A DNA stretch of 64,000 bases from Nocardia higoensis (GCF_015477835.1 NZ_JADLQN010000001.1:1798001-1862000); one strand, 5' to 3'; counted from the first letter of the stretch, positions 8,970 through 18,745 are shown. A program made the numbers and translations. Notes: a model not told the origin generated them from the letters alone.

Positions 8970-10865
8970 TCAGTGTGCGCCCAGCCAGCCCGCGACGCGA
9001 CGGGCGACTTCCGGAGATGTGAGGCCCAACTGCTGGAGTACCTCGTCGCGGGAGGCATGGTCCAGGAATTCCTGCGGCACACCGAGATCGCGGGTGGGCA
9101 CGTCCAAGCCCGCCGCGCGCAGGGCCGCCGAGACGGCGGAGCCGATGCCGCCATGCAGACCGCTGTCCTCCAGGGTGACCACGAGGCGATAGTTCTCGGC
9201 GAGCTTGACGATGGAATCCGACACCGGGAGCACCCAGCGCGGATCGACGACCGTCACCGAGATGCCGTCGGCGGCCAGCAGGTCCGCCGCCTCGAGCGCG
9301 GTCCCGGCGAACGGGCCGACGGCGACGAGCAGCACATCACCGTGCTGGGTCTGCGCGGCTGATTCCGGGTCGGCCGGCCTCAGCACATCGATGTCCTCGA
9401 GCCGCTCGACGGCGACGATGTCCTCGCCGACACCGCCTTTCGGGAACCGCAGCACGGTCGGGCCGTCGGTGACGGCCAGTGCCTCGGCGAGTTCCTCGCG
9501 CAGGGTGGCGGCATCACGCGGCGCGGCGACCCGGATGCCGGGGATGATGCCGAGCACCGACAGATCCCACATGCCGTTGTGGCTGGCGCCGTCCGGACCG
9601 GTGATGCCTGCCCGATCGAGCACGACGGTGACCGGCTGCCGCAGCAGTGCCACATCCATCAGCAACTGGTCGAAGGCGCGGTTGAGGAAGGTCGAGTAGA
9701 TCGCGACCACCGGGTGCATTCCGCCGAGGGCAAGGCCCGCCGCGGAGGTCATGGCGTGCTGCTCGGCGATGCCGACGTCGAACATGCGGTCGGGGAAGGC
9801 TTCACCGAACGCGGCCAAGCCGGTCGGTCCCGGCATGGCGGCGGTGATGGCGACGATGTCCTCGCGCAGGCGCGCGTGGCCGATCAGTTCCTCGGAGAAC
9901 ACCGAGGTCCAGCCGCGCGCCTTCTTCCCTGCCAGCGGGCGGCCGGTCAGCGGGTCGATCGGGTCGCAGGCGTGCATCTGGTCGGCGATGTTCTTCTCGG
10001 CGTGCTCGTAGCCGCGGCCTTTCTGGGTCACCGCGTGTACCACCACCGGGCCGCCGAAATCCTTGGCGCGGCGGAGCGCGGCTTCCACGGCGGCCACGTC
10101 GTGCCCGTCGACCGGGCCCACGTACTTGATGCCCAGATCGCTGAACAGCTCCTGCGGGCTCACCGCGTCCTTGATGCCCGCTTTCACCGCGTGCACCATC
10201 GAGTACGCCGACTCCCCCACCCGCGGGATGCTCTTGAGCAGCCGCTTACCCGCGTCGAGCGCGTGCTCGTAGGCGGGCTGGGTGCGCAGCGCGGTCAACC
10301 GGTCGGCCAGGCCGCCGATGGTGGGCGCGTACGAGCGGCCGTTGTCGTTGACCACGACGACCACCGAGCGGTCCTGTCCGGCGGCGATGTTGTTCAGCGC
10401 CTCCCAGCACATTCCGCCGGTGAGCGCCCCGTCACCGACGACCGCGACCACATGACGATCCTGCCCGCGCAGCGCGAAGGCCTTGGCCAAGCCGTCGGCG
10501 TAGGACAGCGCGGCCGAGGCGTGCGAGGACTCGACCCAGTCGTGCTCGCTCTCGGCGCGGCTCGGGTAGCCGGACAGCCCCCCGCGCTTGCGCAGATCGT
10601 CGAACTGGTCCTTGCGACCGGTCAAGATCTTGTGCACGTAGGCCTGATGGCCGGTGTCGAAGATCAACGGGTCGGCCGGTGAGTCGAACACCCGGTGCAG
10701 GGCGATGGTCAGTTCGACAACCCCGAGGTTCGGCCCCAGGTGCCCGCCGGTGGCCGCGACCTTGCGCACCAGGAACTCGCGGATCTCCTCCGCCAGCTCC
10801 GGTAGTTCGGCCACGTTCAGCCGGCGTACGTCTTCGGGTGAATCGACCCCGGAAAGCACTCCCAC
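8970..10865 (-). CDS. dxs: 1-deoxy-D-xylulose-5-phosphate synthase
   Basis: First enzyme of the MEP isoprenoid pathway: it condenses pyruvate and glyceraldehyde 3-phosphate with thiamine diphosphate. The TPP-binding motif [16 protein letters not shown] is intact (about residue 142), and the transketolase pyrimidine domain carries the catalytic Glu in [17 protein letters not shown] (about 366). Length 631 aa is normal. The start is GTG 10865, with GGAGGGAG upstream at a slightly long spacing. Position equals Rv2682c. The product feeds decaprenyl phosphate, the carrier used by AftC in this same window, as well as menaquinone. Confidence 0.96.
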   Translation of the reverse strand: MGVLSGVDSPEDVRRLNVAELPELAEEIREFLVRKVAATGGHLGPNLGVVELTIALHRVFDSPADPLIFDTGHQAYVHKILTGRKDQFDDLRKRGGLSGYPSRAESEHDWVESSHASAALSYADGLAKAFALRGQDRHVVAVVGDGALTGGMCWEALNNIAAGQDRSVVVVVNDNGRSYAPTIGGLADRLTALRTQPAYEHALDAGKRLLKSIPRVGESAYSMVHAVKAGIKDAVSPQELFSDLGIKYVGPVDGHDVAAVEAALRRAKDFGGPVVVHAVTQKGRGYEHAEKNIADQMHACDPIDPLTGRPLAGKKARGWTSVFSEELIGHARLREDIVAITAAMPGPTGLAAFGEAFPDRMFDVGIAEQHAMTSAAGLALGGMHPVVAIYSTFLNRAFDQLLMDVALLRQPVTVVLDRAGITGPDGASHNGMWDLSVLGIIPGIRVAAPRDAATLREELAEALAVTDGPTVLRFPKGGVGEDIVAVERLEDIDVLRPADPESAAQTQHGDVLLVAVGPFAGTALEAADLLAADGISVTVVDPRWVLPVSDSIVKLAENYRLVVTLEDSGLHGGIGSAVSAALRAAGLDVPTRDLGVPQEFLDHASRDEVLQQLGLTSPEVARRVAGWLGAH

Positions 10866-11071
10866 CTGAACTCGCTCCCTCCGGATTTCGCATCTGATCC
10901 GCTCAGTCTACGGAGCGTCGGCGGCGAACTTCGGCGACCTCGGTCCGCGGGGCGCGATCGCCGCGGGAAAACGCCTCGTCACCGCGGCGCGACGCACAGC
11001 GCGCGACGCCGAATGTGAGCCCTCGCACCACCGGTCGGCCGCGCTTTCGCGCCGTCGCGAGGGACTGGACC

Positions 11072-11077
11072 TACAGT
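11072..11077 (+). promoter_or_regulatory. -10 hexamer for the SIMPL-domain gene (leaderless type)
   Basis: TACAGT, 6 nt before ATG 11084; it decides the start against an upstream in-frame GTG at 11015. Confidence 0.55.
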
Positions 11078-11083
11078 GTGGAC

Positions 11084-11764
11084 ATGAGCAGCGACGGCTC
11101 GGCCCGGCACGAGGCCGCGACGGTGACCGTGTTCGGGCTGGGCCGGGTGCACGCCACACCGGACCTGCTCCGGCTGACCATCTCGGTGGAGTCGCGCGCC
11201 GACCGGGTCGCCACCGCCTACTCCCGTGCCGGGGAACGAGCGGCCGCGGTCACCGCGTCGCTGCGCGGCAACGGGGTCGACGACGTCGACATCGCCACCA
11301 GCGGGCTGATGGTGCGCACGGAGACGGTGTGGGGCGACAACAGGGAACGCATCGTGGGCTATACCGCGGGCACCGGCCTCACCGTCACGCTGCGCCGGAT
11401 CGGCCCGACCGCCACGCCCGGCCCGGCCGCGATCATCGCCGCGGCCATCGACGCCGGTGGCGACGACGTGCGGCTGGGCGGGCTGGTCCGCACCGTCGCC
11501 GATCAGGAGGGCTTGTCGGCTCGCGCGCGCGACGCGGCCTGGGACGACGCACTGGCCAAGGCCGAGCGCTACGCGCGGCGCGCGGGCCGCACGCTGGGTC
11601 GGGTCGCCGAGATCACCGAGAGCATCGAAGCGGCGCCGCAGTTCGCGCCGAAGATCCGCGCGGTGGCGGCGATGGCCGAAACCGCGGGCAGCGCGCCGGT
11701 GCCGGTGGAACTCGGGGAATCGGAGATCACGGCGAGCGTGCGGGTCAGCTGGTACCTCGAGTGA
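11084..11764 (+). CDS. SIMPL domain (DUF541) protein
   Basis: A single SIMPL/DUF541 domain of 226 aa: TVTVFGLGRVHATPDLLRLTISVE at the N terminus, the central GYTAGTGLTVTLR strand, and an Ala-rich helical segment (ARDAAWDDALAKAERYARRAGRTLG) before the last strands. Relatives include periplasmic oxidative-stress proteins of Gram-negatives, but no signal peptide or lipobox is visible here, so a cytoplasmic location is likely. The function is unknown. It sits divergent from dxs and convergent with the TrmA-like gene, a place where I do not recall a counterpart in M. tuberculosis. Confidence 0.85.
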   Translation: MSSDGSARHEAATVTVFGLGRVHATPDLLRLTISVESRADRVATAYSRAGERAAAVTASLRGNGVDDVDIATSGLMVRTETVWGDNRERIVGYTAGTGLTVTLRRIGPTATPGPAAIIAAAIDAGGDDVRLGGLVRTVADQEGLSARARDAAWDDALAKAERYARRAGRTLGRVAEITESIEAAPQFAPKIRAVAAMAETAGSAPVPVELGESEITASVRVSWYLE

Positions 11765-11810
11765 CACCCCCAGGGTGGACCTCCGCGCTCCGGCCGATGC
11801 GTCGACCGGC

Positions 11811-13112
11811 TCAGCGGGTCAGCAGGGCCACGCATTCGACGTGGTGCGTGGCCGGGAACGCGTCGAAGACCCGCAGGTCGGCGAGTTCGTAGCCGGCCCG
11901 TCCGTAGAGGCCGAGGTCACGGGCGAAGGCGGCGGGATCGCAGCCGATGTGCACGATCCGCTCGGGACCGGCCGCGGTCACCGCGGTCACCACGTCCTTG
12001 CCCGCGCCCGCTCGGGGCGGATCGAGGACGACCACTCGAGGCGTCTGCGCGATGTGCTCGGCGAGCCACCGCTCAACCCGGTCCGACCGCAGGTCGACCC
12101 ACGGCTGATCGCGCAGCGCGGCCCGGCCGTCGGCAACCGCGGCGCGCGAGGACTCCACCGCCAGAACCGCGCCGCCGGGGCCCACCTGCTCGGCGAGCCG
12201 GGCCGCGAAGACCCCCGCGCCGCTGTAGAGATCCCAGGCACTGTCCCCGCCCGACAGCTCGGCCCACTGCCCGATCAGATCCGAATAGCACTGCGCCGCG
12301 TCGCGATGCGCCTGCCAGAAGCCGGTGGCCGACACTTCCCATCGCCGACCCGCGACATACTCGACCGCGCGGCCGGAGCCCTCGACGATCCGTTCCGCCC
12401 GGGGCGCGTGGGCGGCGGCGCGCCGAGCGGCGGCGGCACCACGCCGACCGGCTGGTCCGCGGCGCCCGCCGCCCCGATCGGTACGGCCACGGTGCTGCGG
12501 CGCGGCGGGGGCGAGTTCGACGATGTGGCGCAGACCGTCGCCATCGAGTGCGATGACCAGATCCGCACCCGGTGTCCACTGCTGTTCGGCGATGTCCGCC
12601 AGCATGCCGGGAACCGGTTGCGGGCAACGCAGGTCGGCGATCACCGCATCGCTGCGGTAGCGGTGGATACCGGCCCGGCCGGACGCGTCGACGGGCAGCC
12701 GCACCCGGGTGCGCCAGCCACCGGTGGCCTCGGCGGAGCGCTCGGAGATCGGCTCCACGGTCACCTCGCGGTCGAGTCCGCCGATACGTCGCAGCAGCTC
12801 ACCGACGACCGAGGCCTTCAGTGCGCGCTGCGCGGCGGGAGTCGCGTACGCGAAGTCACAGCAGCCCGCGCCGCCCGGTCCGGAGACCGGGCACGTACTG
12901 GGCACCCGGTCGGCGGAGGACTCCAGGATCTCGATCGCGTCCGCGCGGCAGAATCCGCCGCCGGCATCCTCGGTGACCCGAGCAAGTACCACCTCCCCCG
13001 GCAGTCCGTGCCGAACGAAGACCACCCGGCCCTCGTGCCTGCCGACGCAGAACCCGCCGTGCCCGGGCGGTCCGAGCCGGATCTCGAAGGTCTGGCCCAG
13101 CCAGTCGCTCAC
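11811..13112 (-). CDS. TrmA/RumA-family class I SAM-dependent RNA (uracil-C5) methyltransferase
   Basis: Counterpart of Rv2689c. It has an N-terminal TRAM-like beta-barrel (about residues 1-60), a Cys cluster TCPVSGPGGAGCCDF resembling the 4Fe-4S site of RumA, a Rossmann SAM domain (WDLYSGAGVFAARLAEQVG), the catalytic base region VVLDPPRAGAGKD and the nucleophilic Cys in HIGCDPAAFARDL (about residue 391). The usual SCNP is CDP here. An Arg/Gly/Ala-rich insertion (about residues 217-255) lies between the substrate and SAM domains and looks disordered. The substrate (tRNA T54 or rRNA uridines) cannot be settled from sequence. It follows the APC permease by 73 bp on the same strand. Confidence 0.88.
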   Translation of the reverse strand: MSDWLGQTFEIRLGPPGHGGFCVGRHEGRVVFVRHGLPGEVVLARVTEDAGGGFCRADAIEILESSADRVPSTCPVSGPGGAGCCDFAYATPAAQRALKASVVGELLRRIGGLDREVTVEPISERSAEATGGWRTRVRLPVDASGRAGIHRYRSDAVIADLRCPQPVPGMLADIAEQQWTPGADLVIALDGDGLRHIVELAPAAPQHRGRTDRGGGRRGPAGRRGAAAARRAAAHAPRAERIVEGSGRAVEYVAGRRWEVSATGFWQAHRDAAQCYSDLIGQWAELSGGDSAWDLYSGAGVFAARLAEQVGPGGAVLAVESSRAAVADGRAALRDQPWVDLRSDRVERWLAEHIAQTPRVVVLDPPRAGAGKDVVTAVTAAGPERIVHIGCDPAAFARDLGLYGRAGYELADLRVFDAFPATHHVECVALLTR

Positions 13113-13185
13113 CTGATCACTACCGTTCGCATCGTCTCCGCTGTTCCCCGTGCCGCTGCCGCGACCGGGTCAGCCGTGCTCCGCC

Positions 13186-15204
13186 TCACTGCTGATCCCC
13201 GCCGCGCCGCTGATCCCCGTAGCCGCGCCGGACCGAGCCCGGCGCGTTGACCACTCCGGGCTGTCTGGCGGAGGCCGACGAACTGAGCTGCCACGGGACG
13301 CTGGTCACCATGACGCCCGGCTCGAACAGCAGCCTGCCCTTGAGCCGCAGCGCGCTCTGGTTGTGCAGTACCTGCTCCCACCAGCGGCCCACCACGTATT
13401 CGGGAATGAAGACCGTCACCACGGTGCGCGGGGAGTCGCGGCGCACCCGCTTGACGTAATCGAGCACCGGCTTGGTGACCTCGCGGTACGGCGACTCGAT
13501 CACCTTCAGGGGCACCGTGACCTCGCTGCGCTCCCATTCGCGCACCAGCGCCCTGGTGTCCTCGTCGTCGACGTTGACGGTGATCGCCTCCAGGGTGTCG
13601 GGGCGGGCGGCGCGCGCGTAGACCAGCGCCCGCCGAGTCGGCAGGTGCAGTTTGGAGACCAGCACGATCGCGTGCGACCGGCTGGGCAGCACGGGGTCCC
13701 ATTCGTACTCGTCGAGTTCCTTGGCGACAGCGTCGTAGTGGCGCCGGATCATCTTCATCACCACGAAGACCACGACCATCAGCAGGATCGCGATCCAGGC
13801 TCCGGCGAAGAACTTCGTCACCAGCACGATGATCAGCACCGCGCCGGTGGCGGTCAGACCGACGGCATTGACCACCCGCGAACGCTTCATCCGGGCGCGA
13901 TGCGACGGATCGGTCTCGGTGCGCAGGTGTCGCGTCCAGTGGCGCAGCATGCCGGTCTGGCTCAACACGAACGAGACGAACACCCCGACAATGTAGAGCT
14001 GGATCAGCTTGGTCACCTCGGCGCCGAAAGCGACAACGAACGCGATCGCCGCGCCGGAGAGGAACAGGATGCCGTTGCTGAAGGCCAGCCGGTCGCCACG
14101 GGTGTGCAACTGACGCGGCAGATAGCGGTCCTGGGCGAGGATCGAGCCGAGCACCGGGAAACCGTTGAACGCGGTGTTGGCCGCCAGCACCAGGATGAGC
14201 GCGGTGACGATGGTGACGAAGAAGAATCCGATGGGGAAGCCGTCGAACACCGTGCGGGCGAGCTGGGCGATGAGCGTCTTCTGGTGGTAGTCCTCGGGCG
14301 CTCCGGTCAGATGGCCGGTGTCGTGGGCGTAGACCACCCCGATCTTCTGCGCCAGTATCAGCATGCCCATCAGCATGGTGATCGCGAGGACGCCCAGCAG
14401 CAGCAGCGTGGTCGCGGCATTGCGGGACTTGGGTTTGCGGAAGGCGGGCACACCGTTGCTGATCGCCTCGACGCCGGTGAGCGCGGCGCAGCCGGAGGAG
14501 AACGAGCGCGCGATCAGGAACGCGAAGGCCAGTCCGTAGAGATGCTCCTCCTCGGCCTCCAATCCGAAACCGGCGGATTCGGCACGCAGCGGTTCGCCGA
14601 GCATGTAGGTCTGGATCAGGCCCCAGCCGAGCATCAGGAACATGCCGAACATGAAGGCGTAGGTGGGAATCGCGAACATGGTGCCGGATTCGCGTACCCC
14701 GCGCAGATTGAGCGCGGTCAGCACGGCGATGGCCACGACGGCGAACAGCACCTTGTGGGTGTCGACGAAAGGGATCGCCGAGCCGATGTTGGCGGCTGCC
14801 GACGAGATCGACACCGCCACGGTGAGCACATAGTCGACCAGCAGCGCGCTGCCCACCGTGAGCCCCGCGGTCGGGCCGATATTGGTGGTCGCCACTTCGT
14901 AGTCACCGCCGCCGGAGGGGTAGGCGTGCACGTTCTGCCGGTAGCTGGCGACCACGATCGCCATCACGAACGCGACCGCCAGACCCACCCACGGCGCGTA
15001 GAGGTAGGCCGACACGCCCGCGACGGACAGCATGAGGAGGATCTCCTCGGGCGCGTATGCCACCGAGGACAACGCGTCGGAGGCGAAGACCGGCAGCGCG
15101 ATGCGCTTCGGCAGCAGAGTGCTCCCCAGCGAGTCGCTGCGAAAGGGCCTGCCCAGCAGCATGCGCTTGGCCGCTGTCGTCAACTTGGACACCGGAGCGA
15201 GCAT
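13186..15204 (-). CDS. APC-superfamily amino acid permease
   Basis: 672-aa integral membrane transporter of the APC superfamily, with about 12 hydrophobic segments in the first 450 residues. The first helix carries the family motif DALSSVAYAPEEILLML; GGGDYEVATTNIG and SFSSGCAALTGVEAISNGVPAF are also typical of this 'DUF-tail' subfamily. The last ~200 residues are soluble and contain a universal-stress-like segment (HAIVLVSKLHLPTRRALVYARA), suggesting a cytoplasmic regulatory domain. Position equals Rv2690c. The substrate is unknown; divergence from trkA-trkB is conserved with mycobacteria and may hint at a K+- or amino-acid-linked role. Confidence 0.88.
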   Translation of the reverse strand: MLAPVSKLTTAAKRMLLGRPFRSDSLGSTLLPKRIALPVFASDALSSVAYAPEEILLMLSVAGVSAYLYAPWVGLAVAFVMAIVVASYRQNVHAYPSGGGDYEVATTNIGPTAGLTVGSALLVDYVLTVAVSISSAAANIGSAIPFVDTHKVLFAVVAIAVLTALNLRGVRESGTMFAIPTYAFMFGMFLMLGWGLIQTYMLGEPLRAESAGFGLEAEEEHLYGLAFAFLIARSFSSGCAALTGVEAISNGVPAFRKPKSRNAATTLLLLGVLAITMLMGMLILAQKIGVVYAHDTGHLTGAPEDYHQKTLIAQLARTVFDGFPIGFFFVTIVTALILVLAANTAFNGFPVLGSILAQDRYLPRQLHTRGDRLAFSNGILFLSGAAIAFVVAFGAEVTKLIQLYIVGVFVSFVLSQTGMLRHWTRHLRTETDPSHRARMKRSRVVNAVGLTATGAVLIIVLVTKFFAGAWIAILLMVVVFVVMKMIRRHYDAVAKELDEYEWDPVLPSRSHAIVLVSKLHLPTRRALVYARAARPDTLEAITVNVDDEDTRALVREWERSEVTVPLKVIESPYREVTKPVLDYVKRVRRDSPRTVVTVFIPEYVVGRWWEQVLHNQSALRLKGRLLFEPGVMVTSVPWQLSSSASARQPGVVNAPGSVRRGYGDQRRGGDQQ

Positions 15205-15403
15205 AGATCCCCGGACACTTGCGCGCGCCGGGGGTGGGCGGATGCGCCGCGCACCGGGGTTTGGCGCTGATCACGGTGGGGAAACCGGCCCTCGGGCACT
15301 GGGCAGAGTAGGTTGTGAGCGCACTACCGCTCGCCCGGTCCCCGACGGACCGTCCACGGGCGGGCGGCGGTCGCGATATCGGCAGGAAACGAGGGGTTGT
15401 GCG

Positions 15404-16069
15404 GTGTTCGTAGTGGTCATGGGGTGCGGGCGGGTCGGCTCGTCGCTGGCGCGTGCCCTGGTGCGGGTCGGACACGAGGTCACCGTCATCGACCGGGACT
15501 CCAGCGCATTCCTGCGGCTCGGCGAGGATTTCGCCGGTCAGCGCGTGGTCGGCGTCGGCTTCGATCGTGACGTACTGACCCGGGCCGGACTCGGGCGCGC
15601 CGACGCCTTCGCGGCGGTCTCCTCCGGTGACAACTCCAACATCATCTCCGCGCGGGTCGCGCGGGAAACCTTCGGCGTCGAGCGCGTCGTCGCCCGCATC
15701 TACGACGCCAAACGCGCCGCCGTCTACGAACGCCTCGGCATCCCCACCATCGCCACCGTGCCGTGGACCACCGACCGGTTCCTGCGCACGATCATCGGCG
15801 ACACCGGAACCACCACCTGGCGCGAGCCCACCGGCACCGTCGCGGTCACTCAGCTCGCGCTGCACGAGGACTGGTTCGGCCGCACCGTGCAGGACCTGGA
15901 GCGGGCGGTCGGCGGCCGGGTGTCGTTCGTGCTGAGATTCGGACAAGCGCTGCTGCCCGAGGGCAAGACCATCGTGCAGGCCGATGACATCGTGTATGTG
16001 GCGGTACCTTCCGGCCTGGTCGGCGAGGCCGTCGCGCTGGCGGCCGAGCGCCCCGTGAAAGAGGACTGA
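15404..16069 (+). CDS. trkA: Trk system K+ uptake NAD-binding protein TrkA (CeoB)
   Basis: Cytosolic RCK-type regulator of K+ transport, equivalent to Rv2691. The N-terminal Rossmann domain has VVMGCGRVGSSLARALVRVGHEVTVID; the TrkA_C domain is in the last ~80 residues (ALHEDWFGRTVQDLERAVGGRVSFV). The 221-aa length is usual for the split actinobacterial version. The start is GTG 15404 with GGAAACGAGG upstream; the longer open frame from 15032 is antisense to the permease and not coding. The next gene, trkB, starts 2 bp after the stop. No membrane subunit is encoded nearby. Confidence 0.92.
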   Translation: MFVVVMGCGRVGSSLARALVRVGHEVTVIDRDSSAFLRLGEDFAGQRVVGVGFDRDVLTRAGLGRADAFAAVSSGDNSNIISARVARETFGVERVVARIYDAKRAAVYERLGIPTIATVPWTTDRFLRTIIGDTGTTTWREPTGTVAVTQLALHEDWFGRTVQDLERAVGGRVSFVLRFGQALLPEGKTIVQADDIVYVAVPSGLVGEAVALAAERPVKED

Positions 16070-16071
16070 TC

Positions 16072-16743
16072 ATGAAGGTGGCCATCGCCGGCGCGGGCGC
16101 TGTCGGGCGTTCGATCGCCAGGGAACTGTTGCGTGGCGGGCATCGGGTGATGCTGCTGGAGCGCCAGCTCGACCACATCGACCACCAGGCCATTCCGGAC
16201 GCGGTCTGGGTGCATGCCGACGCATGCGAACTCGCGCTGCTCGAGGACGCCGAGCTGGAAACCTACGAAGTGGTCATCGCGGCTACCGGCGACGACAAGG
16301 TGAACCTGGTGCACAGCCTGCTGGCCAAGACCGAGTTCGGTGTGCGGCGGGTGGTGGCGCGGGTCAACGATCCGCGCAACGAGTGGCTGTTCGATTCGGC
16401 GTGGGGCGTGGACGTGGCCGTGTCGACCCCGCGGCTGCTCGCCTCGCTGGTGGAGGAAGCGGTCTCGGTGGGTGATCTGGTGCGCCTGATGACGCTGCGT
16501 CAGGGGCAGGCCAACCTGGTGGAGATCACCCTGCCCAGCGACACCGCGCTCGCTGGCAAGCCGGTTCGGGCGCTGACCTTGCCGCGCGATGCCGCGCTGG
16601 TGACGATTCTGCGTGGCGGCCGGGTCATCGTGCCGCAGGCCGACGACCCGTTCGAGGGCGAGGACGAGCTGTTGTTCGTGACCTCGGTGGAGGCCGAGGA
16701 GGATCTGCGCGTGGCGCTGGCCGACCACGGCATCAGGCCGTAA
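16072..16743 (+). CDS. trkB: Trk system K+ uptake NAD-binding protein TrkB (CeoC)
   Basis: Second RCK protein of the pair (Rv2692 equivalent), 223 aa. It has MKVAIAGAGAVGRSIARELLRGGHRVMLLER (NAD-binding GxGxxG), a conserved acidic strand-end Asp, ARVNDPRNEWLF, and a TrkA_C domain at the C terminus (TLPSDTALAGKPVRAL). It is translationally coupled to trkA, with 2 bp between stop and start. The two proteins probably form a hetero-octameric or paired ring gating a Trk/Ktr channel encoded elsewhere. It is convergent with the ECF sigma gene. Confidence 0.92.
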   Translation: MKVAIAGAGAVGRSIARELLRGGHRVMLLERQLDHIDHQAIPDAVWVHADACELALLEDAELETYEVVIAATGDDKVNLVHSLLAKTEFGVRRVVARVNDPRNEWLFDSAWGVDVAVSTPRLLASLVEEAVSVGDLVRLMTLRQGQANLVEITLPSDTALAGKPVRALTLPRDAALVTILRGGRVIVPQADDPFEGEDELLFVTSVEAEEDLRVALADHGIRP

Positions 16744-16777
16744 CACCCCGATACGGCTGCTGCCAGGCCGGTCCCCG

Positions 16778-17413
16778 TCACGCGGCGGTCTCGAACTGGG
16801 CGCGCAGCTTGTTGAGCGCCCGGTGCTGCATGACCCGGACGACTCCGGGACTTGTGCCGATGGCCTCGGCCGTCTGAGCGGCCGACCAGCCGAGCACGAT
16901 GCGCATGACCAGCACCTCCCGATGGGCGGGCGCCAGCACCTTCATCAGTTCCCTGGTCGCGGCGCGGCGCTCGAAGGCCAGCGCCCACTCCTCCGGGCCC
17001 GCCTCGGTGGACGGGGTGTCGGGCACGTCGGCCACCGGGTAGGTCGGATGCACCTGCGAGCGACGGAAGGCGTCGGCGACCTTGTTGGCGGCGATGCCGT
17101 AGACGAAGGCCAGGAAGGACTTGCCCTGGTCCTGGTAGCGCGGCATCGCCTTGACCGTCGCCATCAGCACCTCCTGCACCACGTCGTCGGCGGTGACCTG
17201 CAGATGCGCGGTGTTGCCCAGCTTCGCGCCGCAGTAGCGGCGCACCAGCGGGTGGATGGTGCGCAGGATGTCGGAGATCGCGCGCTGATCACCCGCGGCG
17301 GCCGGGCCGATCAGCTTCTCCACCTCGGCGGCCACCCGGCGGCTCTCGGTGAGAGCGGGCCCAGCCGCGGCGTGGGTGTGGTTCCTGGTGCGGGTCTGCT
17401 TCTCGATAGCCAT
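16778..17413 (-). CDS. ECF RNA polymerase sigma factor, SigD-like
   Basis: 211-aa group-4 sigma factor. Region 2 is seen in RRYCGAKLGNTAHLQVTADDVVQEVLMATVKAMPRY and FLAFVYGIAANKVADAFRR; region 4 in LPAHREVLVMRI-type sequence (here LAPAHREVLVMRIVLGWSAAQTAEAIG) and VRVMQHRALNKLR. It most resembles M. tuberculosis SigD (Rv3414c), which lies in a different genomic context. Here it interrupts the trkB-DUF3159 junction. No anti-sigma gene is adjacent: the upstream neighbour on the same strand is DUF3159, a membrane protein. An alternative reading is a simple lineage-specific paralogue of sigD. The start ATG has no clear Shine-Dalgarno. Confidence 0.9.
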   Translation of the reverse strand: MAIEKQTRTRNHTHAAAGPALTESRRVAAEVEKLIGPAAAGDQRAISDILRTIHPLVRRYCGAKLGNTAHLQVTADDVVQEVLMATVKAMPRYQDQGKSFLAFVYGIAANKVADAFRRSQVHPTYPVADVPDTPSTEAGPEEWALAFERRAATRELMKVLAPAHREVLVMRIVLGWSAAQTAEAIGTSPGVVRVMQHRALNKLRAQFETAA

Positions 17414-17496
17414 CGGTGCGGTCCAATCTCGGGAGATCGTTCACGTTTTTCGTATGACGATCGTCCGGTGAAAAGGACTCACCGACCAGACACCCC

Positions 17497-17516
17497 AGGG
17501 TGGGTACCAACCCACC
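17497..17516 (-). terminator. short hairpin downstream of the OB-fold/DUF3159 pair
   Basis: GGTGGGT-ACCA-ACCCACC, 7-bp stem with 4-nt loop, in the 181-bp gap between DUF3159 and the ECF sigma gene. It may be a terminator or a binding site in the ECF promoter region; the stem is short. Confidence 0.35.
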
Positions 17517-17594
17517 TCTGCGGTGTCCTCGCGCACCCCAGGCCCTTCGAAAACGCTGCGACGACGCGAGATTCGAGACGCCCCGAGGGGCGGG

Positions 17595-18302
17595 CTACGC
17601 GCCGGAGCGCACCGGCAGATGGCCGGCCCGGCGCACGGCCCAGATGGTGACGCCGAACGCGACCGCCGTCAGCGGCCAGCCCATGCCGATCCGGGCGGCG
17701 GCCAGCCAGCCCGTCTGGTCGGAGTCGTAGAGCTCGGACTGCACCAGGTACCTCGCGCCGAACACCAGCGCCCAGATGGCGGTCGCGAAGTCGTAGAGCC
17801 GCACCAGGGCGCGGTCGGAGCGCCACACCGAGCCGTGGCCGTTCAGCGCACCCCAGATCACCCCGACCAGCGGTCTGCGTACCAGGATCGACAGCACGAA
17901 CCCGGCCGCGTAGACCAGACTGGTGTAGATGCCGAACAGGAAATACCCCTTGGCCTCACCCATCCGCCAGGCGATAAACGCGCAGATACCGACGCCGACG
18001 AAGCCGGATACGGCGGGCTGGATCGGACTGCGGCGGATCAGCCGCCAGACCAGAATCGCCGCGGCCACGCCGAGCGCCGCCCAGATCGCGGCGGTGAGCC
18101 CGAAGAAGCTGTTGACGGGGACGAAGACCACGACCGGGACCGTCGAGTAGATCAGGCCGCTGAAGCCGCCCATCTGCTCGAGCAGGGTCTGCTCGGTGCG
18201 CGGGGCCTCGGCGGCCTCGGTGTCGGGGGACGTCCCCTGTTCGGGTGCGGTGGCTCGCACCGGGGCGTCGAAGTGAGCGCCGTTGTCGTGGCTGGATGGC
18301 AT
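17595..18302 (-). CDS. DUF3159 membrane protein
   Basis: 235-aa integral membrane protein equivalent to Rv2693c. After a 40-residue hydrophilic N terminus there are about five or six hydrophobic segments (SGLIYSTVPVVVFVPVNSFFG, IWAALGVAAAILVWRLI, VSGFVGVGICAFIAW, FLFGIYTSLVYAAGFVLSILV, WPLTAVAFGVTIWAV). The motif ALNGHGSVWRSDRALVRLYDFATAIWALVFGARYLVQ is shared by the family. The start ATG 18302 lies 5 bp after the OB-fold gene's stop, so the two are probably one transcript. Function unknown. Confidence 0.88.
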   Translation of the reverse strand: MPSSHDNGAHFDAPVRATAPEQGTSPDTEAAEAPRTEQTLLEQMGGFSGLIYSTVPVVVFVPVNSFFGLTAAIWAALGVAAAILVWRLIRRSPIQPAVSGFVGVGICAFIAWRMGEAKGYFLFGIYTSLVYAAGFVLSILVRRPLVGVIWGALNGHGSVWRSDRALVRLYDFATAIWALVFGARYLVQSELYDSDQTGWLAAARIGMGWPLTAVAFGVTIWAVRRAGHLPVRSGA

Positions 18303-18307
18303 ACGTG

Positions 18308-18685
18308 TCAGCTGTTCCCGCGCAATTCGTAGTAGGGGTTGAAGATCACCTTGCGTCCGTCGCGTTCGCCGATGCGGCCGCGCACCAGCAGGCGACGTCC
18401 CGGCTCGATGCCGGGAATCCGGCGGCGGCCGATCCAGACCAGAGCGATCGCGTCGGTGCCGTCGAAGAACTCCGCCTGCACACTGGCGCCCGCCGACTTG
18501 GAACATGCTTCCACACTGCGGAGCCGACCGAGCATGGTGACTTCCTCACCACGACGGCAGTCCACCACCCGGCACGCGCCCGACGCGTCGGCTGTCTCGG
18601 CGAGTTCTTCTGCGTCGAGTTGATCGATGTCCTCGGTCAACCGCCGGCTCAGGCGTCGGAAGTAACTCGAGGCTGCGGATGGCAT
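18308..18685 (-). CDS. OB-fold nucleic-acid-binding protein
   Basis: 125-aa protein with an OB-fold (RecG/RPA-type wedge) domain: LGRLRSVEACSKSAGASVQAEFFDGTDAIALVWIG and RLLVRGRIGERDGRKVIFNPYYEL. It is equivalent to Rv2694c. The start ATG giving MPSAASSYFRRL is preceded by AGGAG at 8-9 nt, which selects it over the ATG 18 codons upstream. It precedes the DUF3159 gene by 5 bp. A role in DNA or RNA binding is a family-level inference. Confidence 0.88.
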   Translation of the reverse strand: MPSAASSYFRRLSRRLTEDIDQLDAEELAETADASGACRVVDCRRGEEVTMLGRLRSVEACSKSAGASVQAEFFDGTDAIALVWIGRRRIPGIEPGRRLLVRGRIGERDGRKVIFNPYYELRGNS

Positions 18686-18745
18686 GGCAAGCACTCCTGC
18701 TCTCGGTCGTACACCGCCACTGTAGATCCCCCGCGGCACCCCCGC

